A stretch of DNA of 64,000 nucleotides from contig NZ_JAPEMB010000001.1 in the NCBI RefSeq assembly GCF_026343125.1, positions 4,283,501 to 4,347,500 of the forward strand. Reading direction: 5' to 3'. The notes under the pieces are model-generated. The model saw only the letters and a program-made list of their open reading frames with translations, was not told the origin of the DNA and ran no database searches. The stretch is from Streptomyces sp. NBC_00094 (GTDB taxonomy: Bacteria; Actinomycetota; Actinomycetes; Streptomycetales; Streptomycetaceae). Shown here one piece after another: positions 24,743 through 33,550 of this stretch. Numbering within the stretch: the first letter of the stretch is position 1; each line of letters begins with the position of its first letter. Both the position numbers and the translations under genes were made by a program.

Positions 24743-24816
24743 CGACTCTGACGGGACTTGAACCCGCGACCTCCACCTTGACAGGGTGGCGAGCTAACCA
24801 ACTGCTCCACAGAGCC
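24743..24816 (-). tRNA. tRNA-Asp(GTC), copy 2
   Basis: Acceptor GGCTCTG/CAGAGTC, anticodon loop CTGTCAA (GTC), discriminator G. Same body as the copy at 18264-18337 with two compensated acceptor pairs changed. Confidence 0.95.
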
Positions 24817-24854
24817 TTGCAATGTGCGAGACAAGTCTCGCACACGTTAATGCG

Positions 24855-24927
24855 TACCCCCAACGGGATTCGAACCCGTGCTACCGCCTTGAAAGGGCGG
24901 CGTCCTGGGCCACTAGACGATGAGGGC
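24855..24927 (-). tRNA. tRNA-Glu(TTC)
   Basis: Acceptor GCCCTCA/TGGGGGT (first pair G-U), anticodon loop CTTTCAA (TTC), T loop TTCGAAT, discriminator A. First of the three-tRNA cluster. Confidence 0.94.
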
Positions 24928-25054
24928 TAAGGGCCCGCCGGGGCGCTTTGCAGCGCGTCGGGGACGTGAGAAGCATATGGGATGTCGGCCGGGATCGCCA
25001 AAACGGTTTCCCCGTACCCCCGGCGAGTCCCTCCACCAGGGGGACAATGGGCGC

Positions 25055-25405
25055 GTGCTGGAGATGACGCGCGAGGAGTTCGAGGAACTTGTCGCCGAGG
25101 CCCTGGACCGGATTCCTCCGGAACTCGCCCGGCTGATGGACAACGTGGCGGTGTTCGTGGAGGACGAGCCCGACCCGGAGGATCCCGAGCTGCTCGGGCT
25201 CTATGAAGGGACGCCGCTGACCGAGCGTGGTGAGTGGTACGCCGGCGTGCTGCCCGACCGGATCACGATCTACCGGGGCCCGACGCTGCGGATGTGCGAG
25301 GCGCGCGAGGACGTGGTCGCGGAGACCGAGATCACGGTGGTGCACGAGATCGCCCACCACTTCGGCATCGACGACGAGCGGCTGCACGCGCTGGGCTACG
25401 GCTGA
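25055..25405 (+). CDS. Minimal zincin metallopeptidase-family protein
   Basis: 116 residues of the small metallopeptidase family found across actinobacteria (DUF1025/possibl_zn-protease type). The extended zinc motif H97-E98-x-x-H101-x-x-G104-x-x-D107 is complete (VHEIAHHFGIDD), so a metzincin-like site with Asp as third ligand is likely. No signal peptide, so cytosolic. Substrate unknown. GTG at 25055 or ATG at 25064 are both plausible; the first is chosen from family starts (MLEMTREEFEELV). Confidence 0.85.
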   Translation: MLEMTREEFEELVAEALDRIPPELARLMDNVAVFVEDEPDPEDPELLGLYEGTPLTERGEWYAGVLPDRITIYRGPTLRMCEAREDVVAETEITVVHEIAHHFGIDDERLHALGYG

Positions 25406-25601
25406 GCGGGGGTGCGGCCGGGCGGGGTCGGGTCGTGGCCGACCGGGTGAGGTCGGGAGGGTCGTGGCCGGGCGGGGCCGGGAGGGTCGCGTCCGGGCGG
25501 GGTGACGCCCGAGGCGTCCCGGGCGTGTCCCTTGCGACGCAAAGGGAGTTGGGCAGGACAACGCGTTCCGTCCCTGCCTGTTGTGTCCTGGAGGTGCCCC
25601 C

Positions 25602-26312
25602 GTGCGCCATTTGCCCACCCGTGTGCGATGGGCCGCCGCCGCGCTGGCCGTCGCGGCCTGCGCCGGCCTGAGCGGCTGTATGAGTGTGAGTGACGAGGGG
25701 GCCAAGCCGGTGCCCGGCGCGTCCGGGGGGAAGCGGGGCGTGGCGGCCGAGTCCGACGGCGGGGCGGGACTCCCGGACGGGGGCGCCGGCTCCTGGAACG
25801 GGCGGCCCGGCAAGAGCGGGCCCGAAGCGGCCGGTGGCGGTGCGAAGTCCCCGGTGCCGAGCGGCTCGCCGTCGGCCTCCGCGGAGCCCTCGCGGGGCGC
25901 GGTGCTGCCGGTGGAGGGCCCGGCCGGTACCGGCGGCGTCACCCCGAAGCCCGGCCCGACGTCGAGCGGCGGCAACGGCGGTCAGGGCGGGGGCCCTGTC
26001 GACGGCGGGAACAACGGAAACGGCGGCGGCGGTGCCGGCGGCGCGGGGAGCGGCGACAACGGGGGAGGGGCGGGCGGCCCCGGTGGGGGCGGAGTGACGC
26101 CGCCCACAGTGGAACCGACGCCGGAGCCCACCGTGGAGCCGACGCCGGAACCGACCGTGGAGCCGACGCCGGAACCGACCCCGGAACCGACCTCGAATCC
26201 GAGTGATCCGCCGACCCCCGGGCCGGAGGCGCAGCTGGGTGCGATGCGGGCGGCGGACGGGCCGGGAGCATCTCCGGAGCCGACGGCATCACCGCAGGTC
26301 GGACCGGTGTGA
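25602..26312 (+). CDS. Repeat-rich lipoprotein of unknown function
   Basis: 236 residues. GTG at 25602 is set by a perfect GGAGGTG seven bases upstream. A lipoprotein signal ends in AGLSGC (Cys about 27). The mature part has no globular look: a Gly/Asn-rich stretch (about 120-160) is followed by PTVEPTPEP repeats (about 168-205), coded by near-identical 24-base DNA repeats at 26107-26200. Such chains usually act as wall-spanning spacers. Preceded by about 200 bases of GC-rich repetitive DNA without a gene. Confidence 0.7.
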   Translation: MRHLPTRVRWAAAALAVAACAGLSGCMSVSDEGAKPVPGASGGKRGVAAESDGGAGLPDGGAGSWNGRPGKSGPEAAGGGAKSPVPSGSPSASAEPSRGAVLPVEGPAGTGGVTPKPGPTSSGGNGGQGGGPVDGGNNGNGGGGAGGAGSGDNGGGAGGPGGGGVTPPTVEPTPEPTVEPTPEPTVEPTPEPTPEPTSNPSDPPTPGPEAQLGAMRAADGPGASPEPTASPQVGPV

Positions 26313-26510
26313 CGGAGTCCGGTTTGCCATAGGCGGGGGAGGGTGCGTATGGTAGTAGATCGTTTGATCCCATTGCCCGGCGCCGACACAGAAGAGCGCC
26401 GCGTGGCGCGTACTCTCCCTAGCCGTGGCTGACCGCATTGAGGCGGTCGATTTGCGAATTCACGGAGTTGACGGGCGCGTGCCGAGACTCCGGAAGGTTT
26501 CGCATTTCGC

Positions 26511-28913
26511 ATGTCCATTTTCAGTTCTGACCACGCCGTCATGCCCGAGAACGACGAGATCGTCGAGGCCGTAGAGGCCACCGAGATCGTCGCCACCGAG
26601 GCTGCGGCCCCCGCCGAGGCCCTCGTCGACACCGACGACACCACCGACTTCGACGACGTCGAGGACTCCATCGAGGCCATCGAGGCCGACGAGGAGCCCG
26701 CCGAGCCCACCATCACCTTCGGCGACCTCGGTCTGCCCGAGGGCGTCGTGCGCAAGCTCGCGCAGAACGGCGTCACGACCCCCTTCCCGATCCAGGCCGC
26801 GACCATCCCGGACGCCCTGGCCGGCAAGGACATCCTCGGCCGTGGCCGTACCGGCTCCGGCAAGACCCTCTCGTTCGGTCTGCCGCTGCTCGCGGGTCTG
26901 TCCGGTGGTCACACCGACAAGAAGAAGCCCCGCGGCATCATCCTCACGCCGACCCGTGAGCTCGCGATGCAGGTCGCGGACGCCCTCCAGCCGTACGGCG
27001 ACGTGCTCGGCCTCAAGATGAAGGTCGTCTGCGGCGGTACGTCGATGGGCAACCAGATCTACGCCCTGGAGCGCGGTGTCGACGTCCTCGTCGCCACCCC
27101 GGGCCGTCTGCGCGACATCATCAACCGCGGCGCCTGCTCCCTCGAGGACGTCAAGATCGCCGTCCTCGACGAGGCCGACCAGATGGCCGACCTGGGCTTC
27201 CTGCCCGAGGTCACCGAGCTGCTCGACCAGATCCCCGGCGGCGGCCAGCGCATGCTCTTCTCCGCCACCATGGAGAACGAGATCGGCACCCTGGTCAAGC
27301 GCTACCTGACCGACCCCGTCACGCACGAGGTCGACAGCGCGCAGGGCAACGTCACGACCATGACCCACCACGTCCTCGTCGTGAAGCCGAAGGACAAGGC
27401 CCCGGTCACCGCGGCGATCGCCGCCCGCAAGGGCCGCACGATCATCTTCGTCCGCACCCAGCTGGGCGCCGACCGCATCGCCGAGCAGCTGCAGGACTCC
27501 GGCGTCAAGGCCGACGCCCTGCACGGCGGCATGACGCAGGGCGCCCGTACGCGCGTTCTCGAGGACTTCAAGAAGGGCTACGTCAACGCGCTCGTCGCGA
27601 CCGACGTCGCCGCCCGAGGCATCCACGTCGACGGCATCGACCTGGTCCTGAACGTGGACCCGGCCGGTGACCACAAGGACTACCTGCACCGCTCGGGCCG
27701 TACCGCCCGTGCCGGCCGCTCCGGTGTCGTGGTCTCCCTGGCCCTGCCGCACCAGCGCCGCCAGATCTTCCGCCTGATGGAGGACGCGGGCGTCGACGCC
27801 TCGCGCCACATCGTCGCCGGTGCCGGCGCGTTCGAGCCCGAGGTCGCCGAGATCACCGGTGCCCGTTCGCTGACCGAGGTCCAGGCCGACTCCGCGAACA
27901 ACTCGGCCAAGCAGGCCGAGCGCGAGGTCGTCGACCTGACCAAGCAGCTGGAGCGCCTGCAGCGCCGTGCCGTCGAGCTCCGCGAGGAGGCCGACCGCCT
28001 GGTGGCCCGTGCCGCCCGTGAGCGTGGCGAGGACCCGGAGGCCGCTGTCGCCGAGGTGACCGAGGCCGCCGAGGCCGAGGTCGCGGCCGCCGCCGTCGAG
28101 GCCGAGCGTGCCGCTCGCGCCGAGGAGCAGCGTCGTGAGGAGCGCCCGGCGTTCCGCGACGACCGCGGCAACTTCGAGCGCCGTGACCGTGGCGGCGACC
28201 GCGGTGGCGACCGTGGCGGTGACCGTGGTGGCTTCCGTCGCGACAACGACCGTCCGTCCGGCGGTTTCCGTCGCGACAACGACCGTCCGTCCGGTGGCTT
28301 CCGTCGTGACGACCGCCCCTCGGGTGGCTTCAACCGTGACGACCGTGGCGGCGACCGTGGCGGTTTCCGTCGCGACAACGACCGTCCGTCCGGTGGCTTC
28401 CGTCGTGACGACCGCCCCTCGGGTGGCTTCAACCGTGACGACCGCGGTGGCGACCGTGGCGGTTTCCGTCGCGACAACGACCGTCCGTCCGGTGGCTTCC
28501 GTCGTGACGACCGCCCCTCGGGTGGCTTCAACCGTGACGACCGTGGCGGCGACCGTGGTGGCTTCCGTCGCGACAACGACCGTCCGTCCGGCGGTTTCCG
28601 TCGCGACAACGACCGTCCGTCCGGTGGCTTCAACCGTGACAACGACCGTCCGTCCGGTGGTGGCTTCCGTCGCGACGACCGCCCCTCGGGTGGCTTCAAC
28701 CGCGACGACCGTCCGGCCGGCGGCCACCGTGGCAGCGACCGTCCGTTCAACCGCGACCGTCGCGACGACCGCCCCTCCGGCGGCTTCCGCTCGGGTGGCG
28801 GCGACCGTCCGTTCGCCCGTCGTGACGACCACCGCGGCACCGGCTCGACCGGTTCGACCGGCGGCTCCTTCGGCCGTCGCGACGACAAGCCGCGCTGGAA
28901 GCGCAACGGCTGA
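26511..28913 (+). CDS. DEAD-box RNA helicase with RGG-like repeat tail
   Basis: 800 residues. An acidic N-terminal extension (about 1-65) precedes the helicase core: Q motif FPIQAATIPDAL, Walker A GRTGSGKT (K118), DEAD at about 220 (VLDEADQMADLGF), SAT, and HRSGRTARAG. A coiled-coil-like segment (about 465-545) leads into a tail of RRDNDRPSGGF/RRDDRPSGGFNRDD repeats (about 555-760). Similar tails in RhlE/CsdA-type helicases bind RNA and favour condensates and cold-shock function. Monocistronic with a strong terminator. The ATG lies after a long leader (26313-26510), and MPENDE at 26541 is an alternative start. Confidence 0.93.
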   Translation: MSIFSSDHAVMPENDEIVEAVEATEIVATEAAAPAEALVDTDDTTDFDDVEDSIEAIEADEEPAEPTITFGDLGLPEGVVRKLAQNGVTTPFPIQAATIPDALAGKDILGRGRTGSGKTLSFGLPLLAGLSGGHTDKKKPRGIILTPTRELAMQVADALQPYGDVLGLKMKVVCGGTSMGNQIYALERGVDVLVATPGRLRDIINRGACSLEDVKIAVLDEADQMADLGFLPEVTELLDQIPGGGQRMLFSATMENEIGTLVKRYLTDPVTHEVDSAQGNVTTMTHHVLVVKPKDKAPVTAAIAARKGRTIIFVRTQLGADRIAEQLQDSGVKADALHGGMTQGARTRVLEDFKKGYVNALVATDVAARGIHVDGIDLVLNVDPAGDHKDYLHRSGRTARAGRSGVVVSLALPHQRRQIFRLMEDAGVDASRHIVAGAGAFEPEVAEITGARSLTEVQADSANNSAKQAEREVVDLTKQLERLQRRAVELREEADRLVARAARERGEDPEAAVAEVTEAAEAEVAAAAVEAERAARAEEQRREERPAFRDDRGNFERRDRGGDRGGDRGGDRGGFRRDNDRPSGGFRRDNDRPSGGFRRDDRPSGGFNRDDRGGDRGGFRRDNDRPSGGFRRDDRPSGGFNRDDRGGDRGGFRRDNDRPSGGFRRDDRPSGGFNRDDRGGDRGGFRRDNDRPSGGFRRDNDRPSGGFNRDNDRPSGGGFRRDDRPSGGFNRDDRPAGGHRGSDRPFNRDRRDDRPSGGFRSGGGDRPFARRDDHRGTGSTGSTGGSFGRRDDKPRWKRNG
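28190..28760 (+). repeat. Tandem repeats coding the helicase tail
   Basis: Nearly identical units of about 30 to 72 bases coding (R)RDN/DDRPSGGF(N) and DRGGDRGGF. Units are conserved at DNA level, including third positions, which indicates recent duplication or gene conversion. Confidence 0.85.
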
Positions 28914-28931
28914 GGTCGACTGACCTGACAG

Positions 28932-28973
28932 GGAAGGGCCCGTACGAGACTCCGGTCTCGTACGGGCCCTTCC
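28932..28973 (+). terminator. Helicase terminator
   Basis: Perfect 19-bp stem (GGAAGGGCCCGTACGAGAC and its complement) with a TCCG loop; the strongest hairpin in the window by length. Confidence 0.88.
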
Positions 28974-29132
28974 GCGTGTCCGGGAAACCCCTGGCGCCGA
29001 CTCGCCACACCGTTCGACCGGATACGCTCAGCCGGTCGACGCGGGTGAGGAGTGCCGGCCAGGGGGCCCGGCCCATACTTCTCCCCGACTTCCGGATGTC
29101 CGGGCTTCAGGTTGCCCCGGGGAGGGACCTCC

Positions 29133-32100
29133 TTGTCTCGTTACGCACGCGCGCGGCGCCCCCGCGCGCGTCTCGCCGTCCTTGCCGCAGCGCTCCTCGC
29201 CTCCGGCGCGGGCCTCTCGCCCGCCGGGACCGCGCAGGCCTCGCCGGTCGTCGGGATCGACCAGCTGGACATCACGCCGAACTGGCGGGGAGTCCCCCGC
29301 CACGACACCGTCACGGCGGTCGGCCCCACGGGCTACGTCCACGCGACGGAGGACTCCGGCGGGAACGTCGACGGTCCGCTCGCGTGGACCGACTTCGCGA
29401 GCGGGACGAGCACTCCCCTCGGATACGACAGCGGGTACGGGGCCTTCGCCGAGTCCGGCACCGGCGGCCGGTACCTGTACGTCCGGCCGGGCATCGGCGT
29501 CCACGCCCTCCGCGACCTCACCACCGGCGTCGAGCGGCCGCTCGACGTGCCGGGGGACGCGGGCTACCGGGGGCTCCTCGGCTCCACGCTGCTCTTCCAG
29601 CAGTACGCGTCGGCCACGGACACCTCCACGACGACCGGCTACTACCTGCGGAGCGCCGACGACCTCGCCGCGGCCCCGGTCCCGGTGACCGGCTGGCCCG
29701 CGGGGGCCGACCTGCACCTGGCGCGGCTCGTGGCGGGCGACGACTCCGTGGCCGTGATCCGTTTCGGCCGCTCGGCCGACCCGTACGACTACTCCGACCT
29801 CGGTGTCGTCGACCTGCGCACCGGCCGTATGACCGTCATCGAGGCCCCCACCCCGACCGGAACCGTGCTCGTCGCGCCCGTGGCCGTGAGTCCCGACCGG
29901 ATCGCCTGGGTCGACGGGAACCGCACGGTCCACGTGCGGGAGCGCGCCGACCTGACCGGCGGGGAGCGGACCTTCCCGCTCCCCGCGGACCTGGGCACCG
30001 CCCGTATCGGCCTCGTCGGCGACTGGGTCCTGGCACTCGGCGAGACCTCCGGCGGCTCCTTGGCCCGGCGGCTCGTCGCACTGCACCCGGACCAGGGCGC
30101 GCAGACGCTCCTGACGGCCGCCGAGGCCGAGCTCACCCAGGTCGGCGGTGGCGGCGGGGGCGTGGCCGTCGTCGGCGGGACGTCCGCCGACGACTGGGCC
30201 CTCCTGAAGGCCGTGCCGGGCAAGGAGGGCGGCGCGCCCGTCCTGGAGAAGGTGCGCCGGGTGGAGCCCCTTCCGGCCGCGGTCGCGTCGCTCGCGCTCG
30301 GCTCGGGCCGGCTGTCCACCCTGGAGCCGGACGCCGGAAAGGCGGGCTTCCACGCGCGCACCCTGCCGGTCGGCCCGATGCACACGGGCCAGTCCGGGCC
30401 CGCGTACGCCGGTGCGGAGCCGGGACGGCTGGAGGCCACCACCCCGCTCTTCGACAGCGGTGACGGGCGCACGGTCCACCTGGCGCGGACCGGTACCGGG
30501 CCGCTGGAGGTCGTCGCCCGCCGCTCCACCGGGCAGGCGGTCCGCGTCTCCACCGGGATGGACGAGGGCCGGATCGCCGACGCCTTCGGCCGCTGGGCCG
30601 TCTTCCAGGAGGGCCGCACCAGCGCTCCCGGGCAGATCCTGCCCGGCAAGAACATGCTCGTCGTCGACCTGGACGCGGGGAGGACCGCCCTGACCAGGAC
30701 GCAGACGGCGGCGGCCCTGTGGGGCGACACGCTGTACGGGGGCACGGCCACGGACCAGGTCACCCGCACGGACCTGGCCACCGGCAGGACGCTCGCCGCC
30801 GTCGACACCGACGCGCCCTGCCAGGTGACGGAGCTCCAGACGGCGGGCCGGTGGCTGTACTGGGCGTGCTCCCAGTTCGCCCAGCAGGGCGTCGTGGACC
30901 TGCGTACGGGCGCGAAGTACGCGTTGAAGCCCGGGGTCGCCACCGGGGCCCTGCTCGGCGACGGCTATCTGATGGAGCGGGGAGTCGACTCGTACCTCCG
31001 GATCACCGAGTTCCGGAGGGAGAGGAACCCGGAGACGGGACAGGAGACGGGCAAGGTCGTGATCGACCCCGCCCGTAGGCTCGTCGACTCCACACCGGTG
31101 TCCGGTGCGCGCCGCGAGGCCTGGACGGTGGACCGCTTCGGCGGTGCCGTCGCGTACAAGGACGGCGGGAACCTCGTCCACGCCGTGTGGACGGGCGTGC
31201 CGGCCTCCGACCTGACGGCCGCCTCGGCGAGCGCGCCGACGACCATGCGGTCGAAGGACGGCTGGAAGGGCGCCTGGGTGCTGTCGAAGCCCGCCTCGTA
31301 CTGGGAACTGACGATCCGGGACCTCCACTCCTGGGACCTGGTCCGCACCTACCGGGGCGGTGAGACCCGGGGCCGTGTCGACGTGGCCTGGGACGGTCGG
31401 ACGGCGGCCGGGAAGCCGGTCACGAACGGTCCGTACTCCTGGGACCTGACGGTGCGTACGGCGGACGGGCAGGGCCGGGACCTGGTGGCCTCCGGGGGCA
31501 TCACCGTCTCCGGCGGTCCGCCGGCCTGGCGTGACCTGGCCGGGAACGACGCCCGGGGCGATCTGCTGGTGATGGACACGGCGGGTCTGGTGTCGATGTA
31601 CCGGGGTGACGGGTTCGGCGGGCTGGCGTCGCGGATCGCGGGCACGGGCGCGAAGTTCGCGACGACGTCCGTGCCGGTGCCGTTCGGCGACGTGGACGCC
31701 GACGGGTGCGCGGACGTGCTGGTGCGCGTCGGGGAGCAGCTGCGGGCGTACCGGCCGGGGTGCGGAAAGGTGGTGTCGGCGTCCTCGCCGTACACCGTGA
31801 TCGGCTCGGGCTGGGGCCAGTACGACGTGCTGACGTCCCCCGGCGACGTGAACGGTGACGGGTTCGCCGACCTGGTCGTACGTCAGACGTCGACGGGCGA
31901 CATGTACTTCTACGGGGGGACGGCCGACCACCGGCTGAAGGCCCGGGTCCGGATCGGCACGAACTGGAAGCTGTACAAGAAGATCGTCGGCGCCGGAGAC
32001 CTGAACGGCGACGGGCGCGGCGACCTGCTGGGCACGGACGCGGCGGGCGTCATGTGGCGGTACTACGGCACGGCCACCGGCGGTGTGGCGGCGCGTGCGC

Positions 32101-32291
32101 GCGTGGGCTCCGGCTGGGGCATCTACTCCACCCTGACGGGCATCGGCGACATCTCGGACGACGGCTGCCCCGACCTCGTCGCCCGCGACACCTCGGGCCG
32201 GCTGTACGCCTACGACGGCACCTGCGCCGGCGGGTACTACTCACGCAGGCTGGTCGGCGGCGGCTGGAACGCCTTCAAGGGCCTGTACTGA
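29133..32291 (+). CDS. Large secreted protein with FG-GAP/VCBS repeats
   Basis: 1052 residues. TTG at 29133 is chosen because GGGGAGGGA lies 6 bases upstream and a signal peptide starts directly after it (SRYARARRPRARLAVLAAALLASG, cleaved near AQA). Residues about 40-750 look like repeated beta-propeller strands. A FlgD-like Ig segment follows (WDLVRTYRGG ... WDGRTAAGKPVTNGPYSW). The end carries four Asp-rich FG-GAP/VCBS loops (GDVDADGCADVL, GDVNGDGFADLV, GDLNGDGRGDLL, GDISDDGCPDLV) that should bind calcium. The likely role is adhesion or recognition outside the cell; no catalytic motif was seen. Monocistronic. Confidence 0.85.
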   Translation: MSRYARARRPRARLAVLAAALLASGAGLSPAGTAQASPVVGIDQLDITPNWRGVPRHDTVTAVGPTGYVHATEDSGGNVDGPLAWTDFASGTSTPLGYDSGYGAFAESGTGGRYLYVRPGIGVHALRDLTTGVERPLDVPGDAGYRGLLGSTLLFQQYASATDTSTTTGYYLRSADDLAAAPVPVTGWPAGADLHLARLVAGDDSVAVIRFGRSADPYDYSDLGVVDLRTGRMTVIEAPTPTGTVLVAPVAVSPDRIAWVDGNRTVHVRERADLTGGERTFPLPADLGTARIGLVGDWVLALGETSGGSLARRLVALHPDQGAQTLLTAAEAELTQVGGGGGGVAVVGGTSADDWALLKAVPGKEGGAPVLEKVRRVEPLPAAVASLALGSGRLSTLEPDAGKAGFHARTLPVGPMHTGQSGPAYAGAEPGRLEATTPLFDSGDGRTVHLARTGTGPLEVVARRSTGQAVRVSTGMDEGRIADAFGRWAVFQEGRTSAPGQILPGKNMLVVDLDAGRTALTRTQTAAALWGDTLYGGTATDQVTRTDLATGRTLAAVDTDAPCQVTELQTAGRWLYWACSQFAQQGVVDLRTGAKYALKPGVATGALLGDGYLMERGVDSYLRITEFRRERNPETGQETGKVVIDPARRLVDSTPVSGARREAWTVDRFGGAVAYKDGGNLVHAVWTGVPASDLTAASASAPTTMRSKDGWKGAWVLSKPASYWELTIRDLHSWDLVRTYRGGETRGRVDVAWDGRTAAGKPVTNGPYSWDLTVRTADGQGRDLVASGGITVSGGPPAWRDLAGNDARGDLLVMDTAGLVSMYRGDGFGGLASRIAGTGAKFATTSVPVPFGDVDADGCADVLVRVGEQLRAYRPGCGKVVSASSPYTVIGSGWGQYDVLTSPGDVNGDGFADLVVRQTSTGDMYFYGGTADHRLKARVRIGTNWKLYKKIVGAGDLNGDGRGDLLGTDAAGVMWRYYGTATGGVAARARVGSGWGIYSTLTGIGDISDDGCPDLVARDTSGRLYAYDGTCAGGYYSRRLVGGGWNAFKGLY

Positions 32292-32300
32292 CCGGGGAAC

Positions 32301-32339
32301 TCGGGGAGGGGGCGGCCGTCGAGACCGACCCCTCCCCGA
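32301..32339 (+). terminator. Terminator after the FG-GAP gene
   Basis: TCGGGGAGGGG/CCCCTCCCCGA, 11-bp stem with a 17-base loop. Confidence 0.7.
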
Positions 32340-32421
32340 CGCCACGGGCCACGCCTCGTGTCGGATACCCGATCGGTTCCGGGGATCTCTCGGGCTATGC
32401 TGCTCGGGTGTGCTTGTCCAT

Positions 32422-32494
32422 GGGCCGTTAGCTCAATTGGCAGAGCAGCGGACTTTTAATCCGTTGGTTGTGGGTTCGAGTCCCACACGGCCTA
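32422..32494 (+). tRNA. tRNA-Lys(TTT)
   Basis: Acceptor GGGCCGT/ACGGCCT (first pair G-U), anticodon loop CTTTTAA (TTT), T loop TTCGAGT, discriminator A. CC follows, but full CCA is not encoded. Confidence 0.95.
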
Positions 32495-32508
32495 CCGAAC
32501 TGCTGCAG

Positions 32509-32542
32509 AGCGCCCCGACCGGTTTCGACCGGGCGGGGCGCT
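32509..32542. terminator. Terminator after tRNA-Lys
   Basis: AGCGCCCC/GGGGCGCT base with inner CCGG/CCGG helix, followed by CTT. Lies between tRNA-Lys and the convergent flavin-family gene. Confidence 0.78.
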
Positions 32543-32580
32543 CTTGCGTGTGCGGGCGCCGGGACGCCGGGACGCCGGCG

Positions 32581-33033
32581 TCAGGCCACCGGGTGGGTGG
32601 TGCGGAGGAGTTCACGGCCGCGGAGTTCGTTGGCCTCGCGCCAGGCCTGGACGCGGTGCGGGGTGATGCGGAACCAGCGGTACGGGGTCGACTGGGTGCG
32701 CGGGTCGAAGCCGGTGCGTTCGGCGAAGCGGTCGCCGAGGGACCGCGGCAGGGCGTCGAGGTCCAGGGGTTCGACGGATCCGTCGATCATGGACACGTCG
32801 CGGGTGTGCCCGAGTGCCAGGCGGACACGCCGGGTGGCGGTCATGTTCCTGCCGGTAGGGCTGTTCGCCGGCGTGGACACGAGCAGGGTCTCGCCGTCCC
32901 AGTCGAAGGAGAGCGGTACGAGGTACGGCGCGCCGTCCGGCGAGGCGGTGGCGACCCAGACGTCGACGTCGTGGGCGAGCCGGTGCCCGGTGTCGCGGCG
33001 GCGCTGGTCGCGGGAGCGGGGGGCGGCCGTCAT
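32581..33033 (-). CDS. Pyridoxamine 5'-phosphate oxidase-family protein
   Basis: 150 residues with the split-barrel flavin/F420-binding pattern: VDVWVATASPDGAPYLVPLSFDWDGETLLV, then SPTGRNMTATRRVRLALGHTRDV. Members reduce or oxidise small molecules with FMN, FAD or F420. The true pdxH signature is absent, so vitamin B6 synthesis is unlikely. It starts 7 bases after the VOC-family gene, so they form an operon. Confidence 0.8.
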   Translation of the reverse strand: MTAAPRSRDQRRRDTGHRLAHDVDVWVATASPDGAPYLVPLSFDWDGETLLVSTPANSPTGRNMTATRRVRLALGHTRDVSMIDGSVEPLDLDALPRSLGDRFAERTGFDPRTQSTPYRWFRITPHRVQAWREANELRGRELLRTTHPVA

Positions 33034-33040
33034 CGGACGC

Positions 33041-33397
33041 TCAGCTGTCCTGGAGCAGGCCGAGGAGGTTGCCGTCGGGGTCGACGACGGTGGCCACCAG
33101 GCGGCCGCCGCCGACGTCCTGCGCGGGGTCCTTCACGGTGGCGCCCGCGGCGGTCACCTCGGCGAGCTTCGCCTCGATGTCCGGGACGTGCCAGTACGCG
33201 AGGGACGAGGTCAGGCCCTGCGGGCCGCCGCCCGGCAGCAGGCCGATGTGCTGGCCCGCGGCCTCGAAGGCGACGTAGTAGGGCTCGTCGATCTGCGGCT
33301 GGGTGCCGAGCAGGGCGGTGTACACGGCCTTGGCCTTCGGCAGGTCGGACACGGGGTGCAGCACCGTCTTGATTCCCTGGGTGGGCGTCGCGTTCAT
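33041..33397 (-). CDS. VOC-superfamily protein (glyoxalase/dioxygenase fold)
   Basis: 118 residues: one vicinal-oxygen-chelate module pair, with the usual end strand VVDPDGNLLGLLQ. Potential metal ligands are His in TVLHPVSD and Glu/His residues in the second half, but a full ligand set is not certain. ATG at 33397 is preceded by AGGAGCAACC. First gene of a two-gene minus-strand unit with the flavin-family protein, divergent from the LuxR-type regulator 153 bases away, which may control it. Confidence 0.82.
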   Translation of the reverse strand: MNATPTQGIKTVLHPVSDLPKAKAVYTALLGTQPQIDEPYYVAFEAAGQHIGLLPGGGPQGLTSSLAYWHVPDIEAKLAEVTAAGATVKDPAQDVGGGRLVATVVDPDGNLLGLLQDS

Positions 33398-33550
33398 GGT
33401 TGCTCCTGTGGGTGTGTGGGGCGGTGGGTTCCGGCTTGTTCGCTCTGGTTCCACTGTCCTTCAGCTCGACGGTCCGCGCCTCCGTGGTGACCACGGAACG
33501 CACCACGGAACGCACCACGGACGGACCACCGACGCGCCGATAATGAGGCG

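Noticed and set aside
24645..24930. tRNA cluster as an attachment site of an integrated element
   Set aside because: No integrase, excisionase or duplicated tRNA 3' end was seen within reach of the Phe/Asp/Glu genes.
25406..25601. Possible small gene in the GC-rich gap before the lipoprotein
   Set aside because: The sequence is a degenerate GGGTCGTGGCCGGGCGG repeat with no start plus ribosome site; frames there encode only Gly/Arg-rich noise.
28190..28760. CRISPR-like repetitive block
   Set aside because: Repeats are directly adjacent without unique spacers and are in frame with the helicase; no cas gene is present.
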